Part shown: positions 24,510 to 34,983 of the stretch, piece after piece | How positions within the stretch are numbered: the stretch's first letter is position 1 | Layout: every line of letters starts with the position of its first letter | Assembly (NCBI RefSeq): GCF_024166365.1 | Contig: NC_064830.1 | Coordinates: 93,364,968 to 93,428,967 of the forward strand | Origin: Elephas maximus indicus | Taxonomy: Eukaryota; Chordata; Mammalia; Proboscidea; Elephantidae | Length of the DNA: 64,000 bases | Direction of reading: 5' to 3' | Program-made: the position numbers and the translations under genes | The notes under the pieces: generated by a model | Told to the model about the DNA's origin: nothing | What the model saw: only the letters and a program-made list of their open reading frames with translations | Database searches by the model: none

Positions 24510-25440
24510 GCCTAAAAGTTTATTATAGAGGTATAAAAGTGACGTGGGGGCAGCGTCTGACTTCCTCTAACTTCACAAGGGGGAAGGAGAATCAAGATCA
24601 ACGGCCCAAGGCTGATTCCTGTGAGGCGGAGGTCAGACATGCCTCCCCTCTCTGCCATCTTTAAGAATTCAACACCAACCATCCCTCCCACGGCGCTCTC
24701 AGCTTCTCTGTTGGGTTCAGTAATTCTTTGCAATGCCCACACAGCACTCACAGATAATACTCAAGATTATGGGGTTTATTAGAGAAGTAACAGGTTGAGG
24801 GACGCTCAGGATACAGTCCTCCCATCAGAACAGCCTCTTCTCGGCAGTCCCCGCGGGCACGCCTCTCTCTGGTCCCTCAGCCTCTGCCCTGCTGGGGTAG
24901 CTTTGCGGATAAGTGTTCTGAGGCACCCCTCTTCACTGGTAAGCCTCCGCCCAGTGGCGCTTAGCTCTATCTCTGTGGGTCAGCAAACCTAGCTCCACCG
25001 TGTACCTGGAGACACCGTACTCTGCCAGCAAACCTCCTGCCTGAAGGAGGCTCCCTCGATCCTTGGGCTGGGAAGCCCACCACGCCATCTCCTGCAGTCT
25101 CCTGCTAGTCTCCTGGTTCTGCTGCCTCTGCTGCTGCTTCTCCCGTCTTGGTGTCTTTGGTGTTATACCTCTCCCTGTCTCCTGGGTCTCGGAGGGTCTC
25201 AGTGCAGAGATCCCCAGTCTGAATGATGTGCTCCATTCCTGGCTCTTCTTTCTTGGTGGTGGTGAGATCCTCTCCTGCCTCTGGGATGGTTTGTTTTAAG
25301 CCTAGTGGGATGGGAAAACTGATCAGTCTCTGTGGTGGGTCACAATTGCCTCATTTGCACGGTTCCACCCAATCACTTAGGTGGGAATTACAAGACCAGG
25401 GTGAGAAAGGCTACACAAAAGTGTTCCATTGTGCCACAAG
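24510..25440 (-). mobile_element. Possible LTR-type repeat, unclassified
   Basis: The segment is CT-rich on the + strand. On the reverse strand it has an AATAAA signal in CTCTAATAAACCCCATAATC (near 24770). The composition resembles a solo LTR of an endogenous retrovirus-like element, but I cannot name a family or fix termini. There is no coding region. Unique sequence remains possible. Confidence 0.3.
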
Positions 25441-25632
25441 AGGTTTCTGTTTTTTTAAGGGAGAGTGGGATTTGAAAACATTTGGATGATACAACTAGTT
25501 CAGTTTTTCTTTATCCCCCAAGATGGTGCAGAGTACTTTTAGAGGAAAAAAAAATGTTTTTTTCTCTTTAACATTCTGCACATTTTCTTGGTGCAGAGAG
25601 AGCCTCCTTTGACGCAATGCCCCAATACTTCC

Positions 25633-26215
25633 TTTTTTATTTTTATTTTTTAATAAAAATTCACAAAACATAAAATTAACCTTTTTAAGGTATACAGTTA
25701 ACTCAGTGATTTTTAGTATATTCACAATGCTGTGTAACTGTCACCAGTACGTAATTCCAGAACATTTCCACCCCCCCCCCCCGAAAAGAAGCCCTGTGTC
25801 CGTTAGCAGTCATTCCTCTTCCCACCTTATGTAGCCATTTCTGTCTCTATGGGTTTGCCTTTCTTGGCACATTTAATGTAAATGGAGTCATATAATACGT
25901 AGCATTTTGTGTCTGACTTCTTTCACTTAGCACCATATTTTCAAGGTTCATTCATGCTGTAGCATGTATCAGTACTTCATTCCTTTTTATGGTTGAATAA
26001 TAGCCCATTATTTGGATCTGCCACTTTCTGTTTATCCAGTCATTTGTTGACTGACATATGGGGTGTTTTTTATCTTTTGACTATCGTGAATAATGCTGTT
26101 ATGTGCATTCCTGTACAAGTTATGTGTAGACTGTGTTGTCTGTTCTCTTGGGTATATACCTAGTAGTGGAATTGCTGGGTCAAATGGTAGCTCCATGTTT
26201 AACTTTTTGAGTTTG
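25633..26215 (-). mobile_element. L1 LINE 3' end, antisense
   Basis: Starts with a T-rich run, then AATAAAAATTCACAAAACAT, TTCACAATGCTGTGTAACTG, the TTTCACTTAGCACCATATTT block and GAATTGCTGGGTCAAATGG. This is the usual antisense order of an L1 3' UTR followed by the end of ORF2. A C12 run lies at 25771-25782. Confidence 0.85.
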
Positions 26216-26594
26216 TTACTTTTTCACCCTTGGTGTGTAAGTACTGTTTGTTCTCCAGAGAGCTCATCTTAATGCCTCATTCACGGTTCCATTTTATGAA
26301 AACCATTCTGCCCTGGTCTCTCTCCTGGATCCTCCTCAGTTTTCCATGTGGTGTGTTGAACCACTTTGGAACTATTTTTCTAAAGAACAGTACAAATGGA
26401 TTTTGTGGAAATGGCGTGGAGCAGTTTAGGATGAGAGCAGACACCTTTGATGGTCCACCCAATCTTTCCCCGCTCCCCGCCTTCCATCCTTGCTTACCAC
26501 TAGGGACCTCTGTCACACCTGGGAACGAACCTTGGAGCTTGTCTAAGCTAATCCTGGTAATGCCTTCCCCTAGTCAGCGGCTGGTTTAGGTATG

Positions 26595-27150
26595 GTGGGC
26601 ATTTGGCTTGGCCAGTGAGGTGGGATGTCAGGTAGAGTTGCTTCTGAGAAGGAGCTTCTCTGATAAAAGATGAGCCAGGACAAATGGCCCCTTTTTATCT
26701 TTGGACATGGCTATATGAGAAGAGGAAACCCTGGTGGCGTAGTGGTTAAGTGCTACAGCTGTTAACCAAAGGGTCAGCAGTTTGAATCTGCCAGGCGCTC
26801 CTTGGAAACTCTGTGGGGCAGTTCTACTCTGTCCTATCGGATCGCTGTGAGTCGGAATCGACTCAACGGCACTGGATTTTTTTTTTTTTTTAACACGAGA
26901 AGAGGCTGCCAAGAGCTGCCCCTGCCGTCTTAGATCCTTAGGGGAGGAGCCCAAGACAAAGTGAAACCACCAGAGTGGTAGAGTAGGAAGATGGAAGGAA
27001 CCTGGGCCTTGATGACTCTGACCTGCTGAGTGAATCAACCCTGCCTCTGTTGCCCCAGCATCCTGTCACAGGAGAATAAAATTTCCTCATCCTTTTAAGT
27101 TGGATCTTCTATTACTTGCAGCTGGGGAGAGCATTATGAAACAATATCAC
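26595..27150 (+). mobile_element. Possible MaLR-type LTR, split by an AfroSINE
   Basis: The right part has an AATAAA (GGAGAATAAAATTTCC) and a TTCTATTACTTGCAGCTGGG tail, as in old non-coding MaLR LTRs. The left part GATGTCAGGTAGAGTTGC fits less well. No coding sequence is present. Confidence 0.35.
26724..26891 (+). mobile_element. AfroSINE, short subtype
   Basis: GGAAACCCTGGTGGCGTAGT start, CAGTTTGAATCTGCC B-box region and GAGTCGGAATCGACTCAACG tail followed by T14. GAGAAGAGG at 26718-26726 and 26898-26906 marks the target-site duplication. Confidence 0.95.
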
Positions 27151-27543
27151 AGTTCAAATTCAGATCATAGTAAGTTTGTCTTGACTGCTTCGGCTTAATG
27201 TGGAATTAAGAGTAATATTTTTGGTACTGGATAGAGTTGAGAGTGTGAAAAGAAAATGTGTGCTCTAAGCTCTCATTTCTCTTGACAAGCAGGATTCCAT
27301 TTGCCAAGCCGGATGTCCCTCAGTACTTTAAATCCAGCCAATAAAACATTAAGCAATTAGAGTGGTTAATATTCAGTTAAGTAGAATTAGAACCTGGTGT
27401 AAATCGTGAATGAAATTGATGGGTCCCATAAGTTACAGCAGAGTATCAAATCTTTATTAGTTGTATGTGTTTGTGTCTGCATGTGGGTCTGTCAAGTCCT
27501 GTAGGTACAGCACCTTACCTCCTTGTGGAATAGAAATGAAGGG
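27151..27543. other. Intron sequence, nothing recognised
   Basis: AT-rich, with no repeat or frame of note. Confidence 0.45.
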
Positions 27544-27557
27544 CCATTGTTAACTCA

Positions 27558-27732
27558 AACCAAAACCCAAAACAAACAAACCCGTTGCCATTGAGTCCAT
27601 TCCGACTCATAGTGACCCTATAGGACACAGTAGAACTGCCCCAGAGTTTCCAAGGAGCGCCTGGTGGATTTGAACAGCTGACCTCTTGGTTAGCAGCTGT
27701 AGTAGCATTTAACCACTATGCAACCAGGGCTT
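27558..27732 (-). mobile_element. AfroSINE, short subtype
   Basis: Antisense full-length copy. CCATTGTTAACTCA (27544-27557) and CCATTGTTAGCTCA (27733-27746) are a 14-bp target-site duplication with one mismatch. Confidence 0.95.
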
Positions 27733-27949
27733 CCATTGTTAGCTCACTATAATTTTGAAAAATTGGAACCACTTGTTATTGTTTTACTATGCTAAAGATG
27801 TTAAAATTCTCAAGTTAAATGGTAAGGGTTTTAACACCCCCATTTCTACACCATATTTCTGCTTGTCTGCAGGATGTGTGTGCTCGTGCTGCGCCTCCCG
27901 CCGGGTGAATTGAGTTAGTCTGTCCTCAGTTCGTGGCACATCTAGATTA

Positions 27950-28401
27950 ATTTTTTTCTACTCCACTCCCATCTCATTCCCCTCCTCTCCTCAATCTGTG
28001 TGTTTAATATGGATATATCATACATTCTTGTAAAATAAGTGTTTTGTGTGTGTAAGTAGTTTTAAGTTATAAATACGCTATTGTGCTCTCTTTCCTTCTT
28101 TTTTACCCTTCATTGTTTTTGAGATCTGTCTGTGTTGCTCCCTATGAATGTGATTTGTCACTCCTGATAGCTGCATTGGATTCCATCTTAAGAATCCACC
28201 CTAGCTCACAGATCCATTTCCGTGGTGAGCCCCCTTGGTAGTCGGTGACACCTCAGTACCACAAGCAGCACCGAGGTGGACATCCTTATACATGTCTTTC
28301 GATGAATGTCTGGGCATGGGATTGCTGGGTCATGTGGTGAACGTGTCCTTAATGTCACTAAGTGCTGCTAGATTGCTTTCCAGAGTAGCTGCACCACTTC
28401 A
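27950..28401 (-). mobile_element. Old L1 LINE, antisense (segment 1 of a long tract)
   Basis: GGATTGCTGGGTCATGTGG and TTTCCAGAGTAGCTGCACCA are the antisense ORF2-end signature of L1. The sequence continues beyond the DNA element at 28402-28743. Confidence 0.7.
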
Positions 28402-28743
28402 CAGGCATTCCCCAGGTTACGAACAGTTACGAACCAACCTCCCGTAAAGCCTATTATATTAAAAACTTGAGGTACATACAATGGTTCATAATAACAAATA
28501 AGTGCTGCTTTGCGACAAGCATCAAAACATTATTATTATTACTATATTATTATGTTAAAGATGTTTTAGTGCATCTGAAAGTGTTTCAGTGTTTTTTACG
28601 CTTAGAAACGTATACGATATACTAAGACAAACATTTGACTAAGTGATGTTAGGTATGAACCTAACTGTTCCAACTTAAGCGTACAGATTCGACTTAAGGA
28701 CAGATTAGGAACAAACGTGGTTTGTAACGCGGGGACCGCGTTG
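28402..28743. mobile_element. Non-autonomous DNA transposon (Tigger/mariner-like MITE)
   Basis: The two ends are inverted relative to one another: CAGGCATTCCCCAGGTTACG on the left, and CAACGCGGTCCCCGCGTTAC read from the right end on the opposite strand. It is about 340 bp, has no transposase frame, and is inserted in an L1. The L1 text resumes directly on the right with TA (CA on the left), as expected for TA target duplication with one substitution. Confidence 0.6.
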
Positions 28744-30112
28744 TACCCTTCAGCCAGGAGTGCACGAGGGTTTCCTTTCCTCACGTTCTTAGCAGCACTT
28801 TGTAGGTATATATTTTTTGCCATTCTGATGGTTTTAAAGTGATGTTTCAGTATGGTATAACTTTTCTCCAGTGGCCAGTAAGGTTTATCCTTGTTATAAA
28901 CCTCATTTTATACTTGTTAGCCTTTCAGATTTCCCTTTTTTGTAAATTGACTGATTATATATTTTGTCCTTTTTTTAAAAAATGGGTTTATTGCCGTTTA
29001 TTTGCAAGAGTTTGTTGTATGTTTTACATGTTAATCTTTTGTGGGTTTTAGCTGTTGCACATGTCTTTTCTTGGTCTCTGACTTTTGTTGATCCGTCTGT
29101 GGTGCCCTTCAATAAATAGAAAAAATGAGAACATTTTCATGAAGTCAAATCTATCCGTTTTTACCCTCCTGTTCTCTGTTACTGTAATCCTGTTTGAGAA
29201 ATCTTTCCCTGCTCAAGATCACAAAGATATTCACATTTCTGTAGCTGTATAAATTTGTCTTTCCCATTTAGATCTTTAAATTAGGTTGGGGTTGATATTT
29301 TTTTTTGTGTCGTGAATGAGGTATCAGATTCACTAGAAGTATCTGGTAAATAGTCCACCCCCCCATCCCCTGATTGGAGAATTTGCCCTGAGCGTATTCC
29401 AAGTCCCGGTATACGTGTGGATATGTTTCTGGGGTCACTCTTCTGCTCCTCTGGTCTTGTACTGGTGCCCTACTGTTTTAATTACTATGGCTGTATACCA
29501 TGTCTTCATTTCTGATTGAGTGAATTTGTGTTCTTTTTCAAAATGTTTTAGCTATTTAAAGTCCATCAGCCTTTCATATACATTTCTGTTAAGTTCCCCC
29601 TAAATTCTCCTGGGGTTTTTGTTGGATTTGCACTTAAATATATAGATTAATTTTCAGAGAATTAGTAACTAAATTGTCCCATCCTTGCATAAGGATGTTT
29701 TTCTGTTTATTTAAATCTTCTTTCTCTATAAAGGTTTTGTGCATTCTTTGTTAGATTAAGCCCTAGGTCTTCACAGCTTTTTGTACTTAATGTGAACGGT
29801 ATCTTTTTATGTCTAGTTGATTATTGCTGGCATAAAGGAAAACAACTGGTTTTTTGCTTATTGATTTTGAAACTGGCAAGCTTGCTGAATCGTTTATTAG
29901 TTTTACTAGTTCACTTGATTCTGTCGTATTTTCTCTGGAGAGGATCATATCATATGCAAAAAGATGACAGTTTGTCCTTTTCCTTTTAATCCTTGTACTG
30001 TAGCAATTTATTCTGATGCCTAGAACCTTGAGGACTTTGTTGCATAGTAGTGGTTGGTGATAGTGGCTTTCGTTTTCTTTCCTGGTCTTAAAGGGGATGT
30101 GCGTAAAGGAGA
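28744..30112 (-). mobile_element. Old L1 LINE, antisense (segment 2, ORF2 relic)
   Basis: Continues the same L1. Reverse-strand translation near 29800-29990 gives LFAYDMILSRENTTES and later PVVFLYASNNQL, matching the reverse-transcriptase region of L1 ORF2. The catalytic F-A-D-D box reads F-A-Y-D, and the frame is short and broken, so the copy is dead. Confidence 0.75.
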
Positions 30113-31025
30113 TTAAAAAAAAATTTTTTTTGTTGTTGTAGTTGCGAATATACACAGGAGAACCAATTCAACAATTTCTACACGTACAGTGCAGTGACTT
30201 TTATTATGTTCTTCTGATTATGTTCTTCGAGTTGTGCAAACATTTCTCACCATCCTTTGTTCCTCAGCCATTAACATAAACTCACTGCCCCCTAAGTTTC
30301 CTATCTGATGTTTCAAGTTGCTGTGGTCAGTTTGATCCCATAGAGATAGATCTTAAAAGAGCATATTGCTTAAGGCAGACATTATTTACTAGTTAAGCTA
30401 AACTATTTGGTTTTAAGAAGACTTCAGGGGATATTTTTGGTTTAAGGTTTTAAAGATTATCTCAGGGCAGTAGTTTCAGTGGTTCATCCATCCTCTGTTG
30501 TAGTTGGGTGCCATTAAGTCGGTTCTGACTCATAGCAACCCTGTGCACAACAGAATGAAACACTGCCCCGACCTGTGCCATCCTTACAATTGGTGTTAGG
30601 CTCGAGCTCATTGTTGCAGCCACTGTGTCAGTCCACTTCGTTGAGGGTCTTCCTCATCCATCCTCTGTGGCTTCAGAAAGTCTGGATTCCGTGAGAATTT
30701 GAAATGCTCTTGTGCATTTCCCCCCTTTTGATCAGGATTCTACTATAGACTCTTTGATCAAAACATTCAGTAACGGTAGCTGGATACCATCCAATTCTTC
30801 TTTTCTCATAGCAAAGGAGGCAATTAGCCACACATTCCATTTCATCCTCCTATTCCTGACTCTCCTTCCTCTGTTGCTTCAGGCAGATAGAGACCAAGTA
30901 TTATACCTTTAATGGCCTTGTAAGCTTGTAAGGCCCCAGGCACTACACAAGAACTAGAGGGTAGAACTAAATGAGAGGTTTGGTAGAAGCTTTAATCAGA
31001 TTTTGGTAGTTCCCCCTTTTCCCTC
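30113..31025 (-). mobile_element. L1 3' UTR of an afrotherian subfamily, antisense, 5'-truncated
   Basis: Begins with a T-run (poly-A of the reverse strand), then GAGAACCAATTCAACAATTT, TAACATAAACTCACTGCCCC and TTTTAAGAAGACTTCAGGGG. I recognise this as a common elephant-genome L1 3' UTR. The right boundary is approximate. It interrupts older L1 text and itself carries the RTE fragment at 30499-30653. Confidence 0.7.
30499..30653 (-). mobile_element. RTE LINE 3' fragment, 5'-truncated, with perfect TSD
   Basis: Reads GTAGTTGGGTGCCATTAAGT, then GACTCATAGCAACCCTGTGC, the reverse of the RTE 3' end. TCATCCATCCTCTGT flanks it exactly at 30484-30498 and 30654-30668, a 15-bp target-site duplication. 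Confidence 0.9.
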
Positions 31026-31609
31026 ATTTTCTGAAAGTTTTCATCATAAATAGGTGTTGACCCTTAGACCGTGATTGTGGTCAATTACATTGATGTTCTG
31101 TTGTTGAGTCATCCATTGTGTTCCTGGGATAAAATCTTCATTTTGTATTTTAAACTTATTGTTGGCTTTGCTTTACAGTTTTGAGATCTATGTTATTAAA
31201 TGAAATTGGCCTATAATTTTCTTACCTTTATTCAGTTGGAATCAGAACTGTATCTCGTAAAATGGGTTAAATCTATTTTTAAATTATTTGCATAAGATGA
31301 GGTTTATCTGTGCCTTAAATTTGATAGAGCTCACCTGTAAAACCATCTGGGCCTGAGACTAGAGCATGAGCTGGCAGGGGGCAGGAGAGGTTAGGGGGTG
31401 TTGTTCACTTTCTTTGTTAGTGATCAATTCAAGTTTTCTATTCTTGTAACAATGTTGGCTTTTCATAATTTAGTATAAAAGTACTGATTTTATCTAGGTT
31501 TTACATTTTATTATGTAGGATTATTCATAATATTTTAATTATTTTTTGAATCTGTTTTAGCCCTATTACTCATTTTCTCTCCATATTCTGGTTTTATTTA
31601 CAACTTTTT
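31026..31609 (-). mobile_element. Old L1 LINE, antisense (segment 3)
   Basis: AGTCATCCATTGTGTTCCTG and GAAATTGGCCTATAATTTTC, then AAAACCATCTGGGCCTG, follow the antisense ORF2 order. It continues after the next insertion. Confidence 0.7.
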
Positions 31610-32246
31610 TTTTTAAATAATTTTTATTGTGCTTTAAGTGAAAGTGTACAAATCAAGTCAGTCTGTCACGTATAAGCTTATATACACCTTACTCCATACT
31701 CCCACTTACTCTCCCCCTAATGAGTCAGCCCGCTCCCTCCTTCCAGTCTCTCCTTTCATGACCGTTTTGCCAGTTTCTAACCCTCTCTACCCTCCCGTCT
31801 CCCCTCCAGACAGGAGATGCCAACACAGTCTCAAGTGTCCACCTGATACAAGTAGCTCACTCTTTGTTAGCATCTCTCTCCAACCCATTGTCCGGTCCCT
31901 TCCATGTCTGATGAGTTGTCTTCGGGAATGGTTCCTGTCCTGGGCCAACAGAAGGTTTGGGGACCATGACTGCCGGGATTCTTCTAGTCTCAGTCAGACC
32001 ATTAAGTCTGGTCTTTTTATGAGAATTTGGGGTCTGCATCCCACTGTTGTCCTGCTCCCTCAGGGGTCCTCTGTTGTGCTCCGTGTGAGGGTGTTCATCA
32101 GTTGTGGCCGGGCACCATCTAGTTCTTCTGGTCTCAGGATGATGTCAGTCTCTGGTTCATGTGGCCCTTTCTGTTTCTTGGGCTCATAGTTATCATGTGA
32201 CCTTGGTGTTCTTTGTTCTCCTTTGATCCAGGTGGGGTGAGATCAT
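31610..32246 (-). mobile_element. L1 3' UTR of an afrotherian subfamily, antisense, with TSD
   Basis: T-rich start, then TTTTTATTGTGCTTTAAGTG, AGTCTCAAGTGTCCACCTGA and GTTCCTGTCCTGGGCCAACA. ATTTACAACTTTTT occurs on both sides (31596-31609 and 32247-32260), fixing the insertion. The long + frame at 31638-32189 lies inside it and is not a gene. Confidence 0.85.
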
Positions 32247-32403
32247 ATTTACAACTTTTTATTTTCAGCCTTGCATAGAGTTTTCTCTATCTTATTAATC
32301 TTTAAAAATAACCAGCTTTTGGTTTTGTTAATCTTTTTTTTGCCTTTGTTTTTTGTCTATGTCACTGATTTCTCATCATTATCTCACTCTTGTTTCTTTG
32401 CGT
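32247..32403 (-). mobile_element. Old L1 LINE, antisense (segment 4)
   Basis: The L1 text resumes directly after the insertion with ATAACCAGCTTTTGGTTTTG, an ORF2 antisense landmark. Confidence 0.7.
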
Positions 32404-32603
32404 AAGGAGCCCTGGTTACGCAGTGGTTAAAGCACTCAGCTGCCAACTAAAAGGTCAGCGGTTTGAACCTACCGGTGCTGTCTGAGAGAAAGATGTGGCA
32501 GTCTGTTTCCATGAAGATTTACAGCCTTGGGAACCTTATGGGGTGGCTCAACTCTGTCCTATAGGGTCTCTGTGAGTCGGAATGGACTCGACGGTAGTAG
32601 GTT
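32404..32603 (+). mobile_element. AfroSINE, long subtype
   Basis: GGAGCCCTGGTTACGCAGTG start and a full tail ending GGACTCGACGGTAG. TTGTTTCTTTG at 32390-32400 and 32604-32614 is the target-site duplication, in L1. Confidence 0.95.
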
Positions 32604-32950
32604 TTGTTTCTTTGAGTTCACTCTCCTATGTGTTTATTTTTTTTTAAATGATTAGCTTCCTTATTTGAATTCTTTCTCATTTTCTGATTAATGTATTCAA
32701 AGCCATAAAATCTTCTCTTAAGTATTGCTTTAGCTGTGTTTTGGGGCAGGGTGGGAAAACCTCACCTTTATCACTAACTGCTTATCAAGGAGCAGCATGA
32801 ATCCAGTTCCGAGCTATATCTTTGCTAATTTTCTAACTATAACTTTGACAGTTGTTATGTTAAGACTATATTGTTAAGTGCATATATGATCATTACCTTT
32901 ATATCTTCTTGATTTATTGTTCCTTTTCCTGGTGTATATATATATTAAAA
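32604..32950 (-). mobile_element. Old L1 LINE, antisense (segment 5)
   Basis: AGTATTGCTTTAGCTGTGTT and, further on, TATATCTTCTTGATTTATTG are ORF2 antisense landmarks. The middle (32765-32860) is more diverged. Confidence 0.55.
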
Positions 32951-33100
32951 ACGAAAAAACCAACTGATTGCCTTTGAGTCCATTCTGACTCAGTGACCCC
33001 ATAGGACAGAGTAGAACTGCCCCACAGGGTTTCCAAGGCTGTAAATCTTTATGGAAGCAGACTGCCCCATCTTTCTCCTGCAGAGAGGCTGGTGGATTTG
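32951..33100 (-). mobile_element. AfroSINE, truncated
   Basis: The 3' tail, middle block (CAAGGCTGTAAATCTTTATG) and part of the B-box region are present. The copy stops at GGTGGATTTGAA where an RTE sequence begins, so its tRNA-like 5' part is missing. Confidence 0.85.
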
Positions 33101-33599
33101 AAGTTGTCAAGGATTTTATTTTACTTAGATCTACAATCAATGCCCATGGAAGCAGCAGTCAGAAAATCAAATGATGTATTGCATTGGGCAAACCTGCTGC
33201 AAAAGACTTCTTTTAAAAAAGCAGAGATATCACTCTGAGGACTAAGGTGCACCTGACCCAAGAATGGTATTTTCAGTCATCTCATATGCCCCCAAAACCT
33301 GGACAATGAATAAGGAAGAACGAAGAAGAAATGCTGCCTTTGAATTATGGGGTTGGTGAAGAATATTGAATATACCATGGATTTCCAGATAGAACAAACA
33401 AGTCTATCTTGGGAGAAGTACAGCCAGAATTCCCCTTAGAAGCAAGGATGGCAAGACTTAGTCTCACATACTTTGGACATGCTATCAGGAGGGACCAGTC
33501 CGTGGAGAAGGACATGATGCTTGGTAAGGCAGAGTGTCAGCGAAAAAGAGGAAGACCCTCAGCGAGACGGATTGACGCAGGGCTGCAACAATGGACTCA
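33101..33599 (+). mobile_element. RTE LINE, ORF C-terminal part
   Basis: Nucleotide order matches the other RTE copies in the window (GGCAAGACTTAGTCTCACAT, GGACATGCTATCAGGAGGGA, AAAAAGAGGAAGACC). In frame, LSLTYFGHAIRRDQSVEKDM and KRGRPSARRID are typical of the tail after the RTE reverse-transcriptase domain. The frame is broken upstream. The copy is split by 33600-34090. Confidence 0.85.
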
Positions 33600-34090
33600 C
33601 ACCAGGGCTTTGGACAGAATCTTCCCTGTTCAGTCATGACTAACCAAATAGAACCAGAATGGACCTGAATTTGTAAAATGTGGGTATAATGGAATGATAA
33701 CCTGAATGGGAAAAATTATGAGTCAGTGCCCTGCTAGAAATTTAATCTCTCTCTTAGAAAACAGGGGCAGCGTGTGCATCGCATAGCAACCAAATCTCTT
33801 GACTCCCAAAGTCATAAACAATAGTGCCCCGGCTCTAAGGTGGCAGCTGACTGCACTGCTTTGAATGTGTGTCTGCTCTCCTCAGTTCTGACAATAACCC
33901 AGTCTCCCTCAACAGGGAGTCCTCATCAGGGCTCAGTACTCCTCCTCCGAGTCTCCCATTCCAGGGCTTTGATTCTTAATTTTTCCTTTCCTGTTATCAT
34001 TCCTGAATACCCATATTTTACAAATTGGAATGTGTTTCAATTTCACTGTGTCAGCCATTACTGAACCAGTTTGAACCATTTCAGAGCCTT
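33600..34090. mobile_element. Unclassified 491-bp insertion in an RTE LINE
   Basis: It interrupts the RTE between GACTCA (33594-33599) and GGCTCA (34091-34096), a possible 6-bp target duplication. It lacks a poly-A, inverted ends or TG...CA termini that I can see. It could be an old solo LTR or a rearrangement. Confidence 0.45.
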
Positions 34091-34205
34091 GGCTCAAACA
34101 TAGCAATGATTGTGAGGATGGCACAGGACCGGGCGGTGTTTCGTTCTGTTGTACATGGGGTCAGTATGGGTCAGAACTGACTTAAAGGCACCTAACAACA
34201 ACAGC
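34091..34205 (+). mobile_element. RTE LINE 3' end (continuation)
   Basis: AACATAGCAATGATTGTGAG, GTGTTTCGTTCTGTTGTACA and CACCTAACAACAACAGCAAC are the RTE 3' terminus. A short (AT)n(GA)n microsatellite follows to 34236. Confidence 0.85.
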
Positions 34206-34236
34206 AACATATATATATAGGTAGAGAGAGAGAGAG

Positions 34237-34807
34237 CCTTCCTTTGTCCTTTGTGATGTTTTTCACATTGAATTCTATTTGCTTCGATATTAAATTACTC
34301 CTTTTTTTTTCCCCCAGTTTGCCTGATTACAGCTTTTTTTATTCCATTATTTCCAGCCTTTTGCTTCCGTGTCCTTTTGCTTTAAATGTCTCTTGTAGAT
34401 ACATGATACGGTTTCTTGTTTTTTAAACCCAGGTTGAGAGTTTGTCTTTGGTCAATAAATATAACTGGTGTTCCCTTATGGCAGTTATGATTATATTAGG
34501 ACTTGTATCTGCCATCTTTGTGTTTTCGATTTACCGTTATTTCTTTTGTCTCTTGTAATGCTGTGTTGAGTTGAATTTTCCTCCACTGGGTTTTGAAGTT
34601 GTGCAGTCTATTTTATTGTTCTGAAGTTCAGGCTCTGGATTATTCTTGAAGTTATTAAGACCCTTGTGTTTATTTTTTCCTATCAGTTTCTAATGCTTAT
34701 TAGTATCTCTGTCTTTCCGTCAAACCAGTTAAGTGATGACTATGTTTCCTTGTTTTGTTGCTGTTGTCTGTAGTGGTAGACTACAGTGATGCCATCAGTG
34801 GTACCAT
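34237..34807 (-). mobile_element. Old L1 LINE, antisense (segment 6)
   Basis: CCTTCCTTTGTCCTTTGTGA at the left and TAAATGTCTCTTGTAGATAC later match the antisense ORF2 5' half. It is heavily diverged. Confidence 0.5.
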
Positions 34808-34983
34808 CTAGAACTGTATTCCCTAGGCAAACAGAGTCAGTATTATATGAGAATTTGGTAGAAATGCGAAGTTTTGTGCCTCATGGCTAAGACCTACTGA
34901 ATGAAAAACTCCCATTAATCTATGTTTTTAACAAGCCCTCCAGAAGATACTGATGCATGATAAAATTTGAGAACCACTGGTCT
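34808..34983 (+). mobile_element. MER5A-like hAT element
   Basis: AAGACCTACTGAATGAAAAA, ACAAGCCCTCCAGAAGATAC and TTTGAGAACCACTGG are in MER5A order. TCTAGAA flanks both ends (near 34808 and 34980), as for an 8-bp hAT duplication. Confidence 0.65.

Noticed and set aside
31638..32189. 183-codon frame on the + strand
   Set aside because: It lies wholly in an antisense L1 3' UTR bracketed by a 14-bp target-site duplication.
33409..33639. Frame with KRGRPSARRID motif
   Set aside because: It is the C-terminal remnant of an RTE LINE protein, not a host gene.
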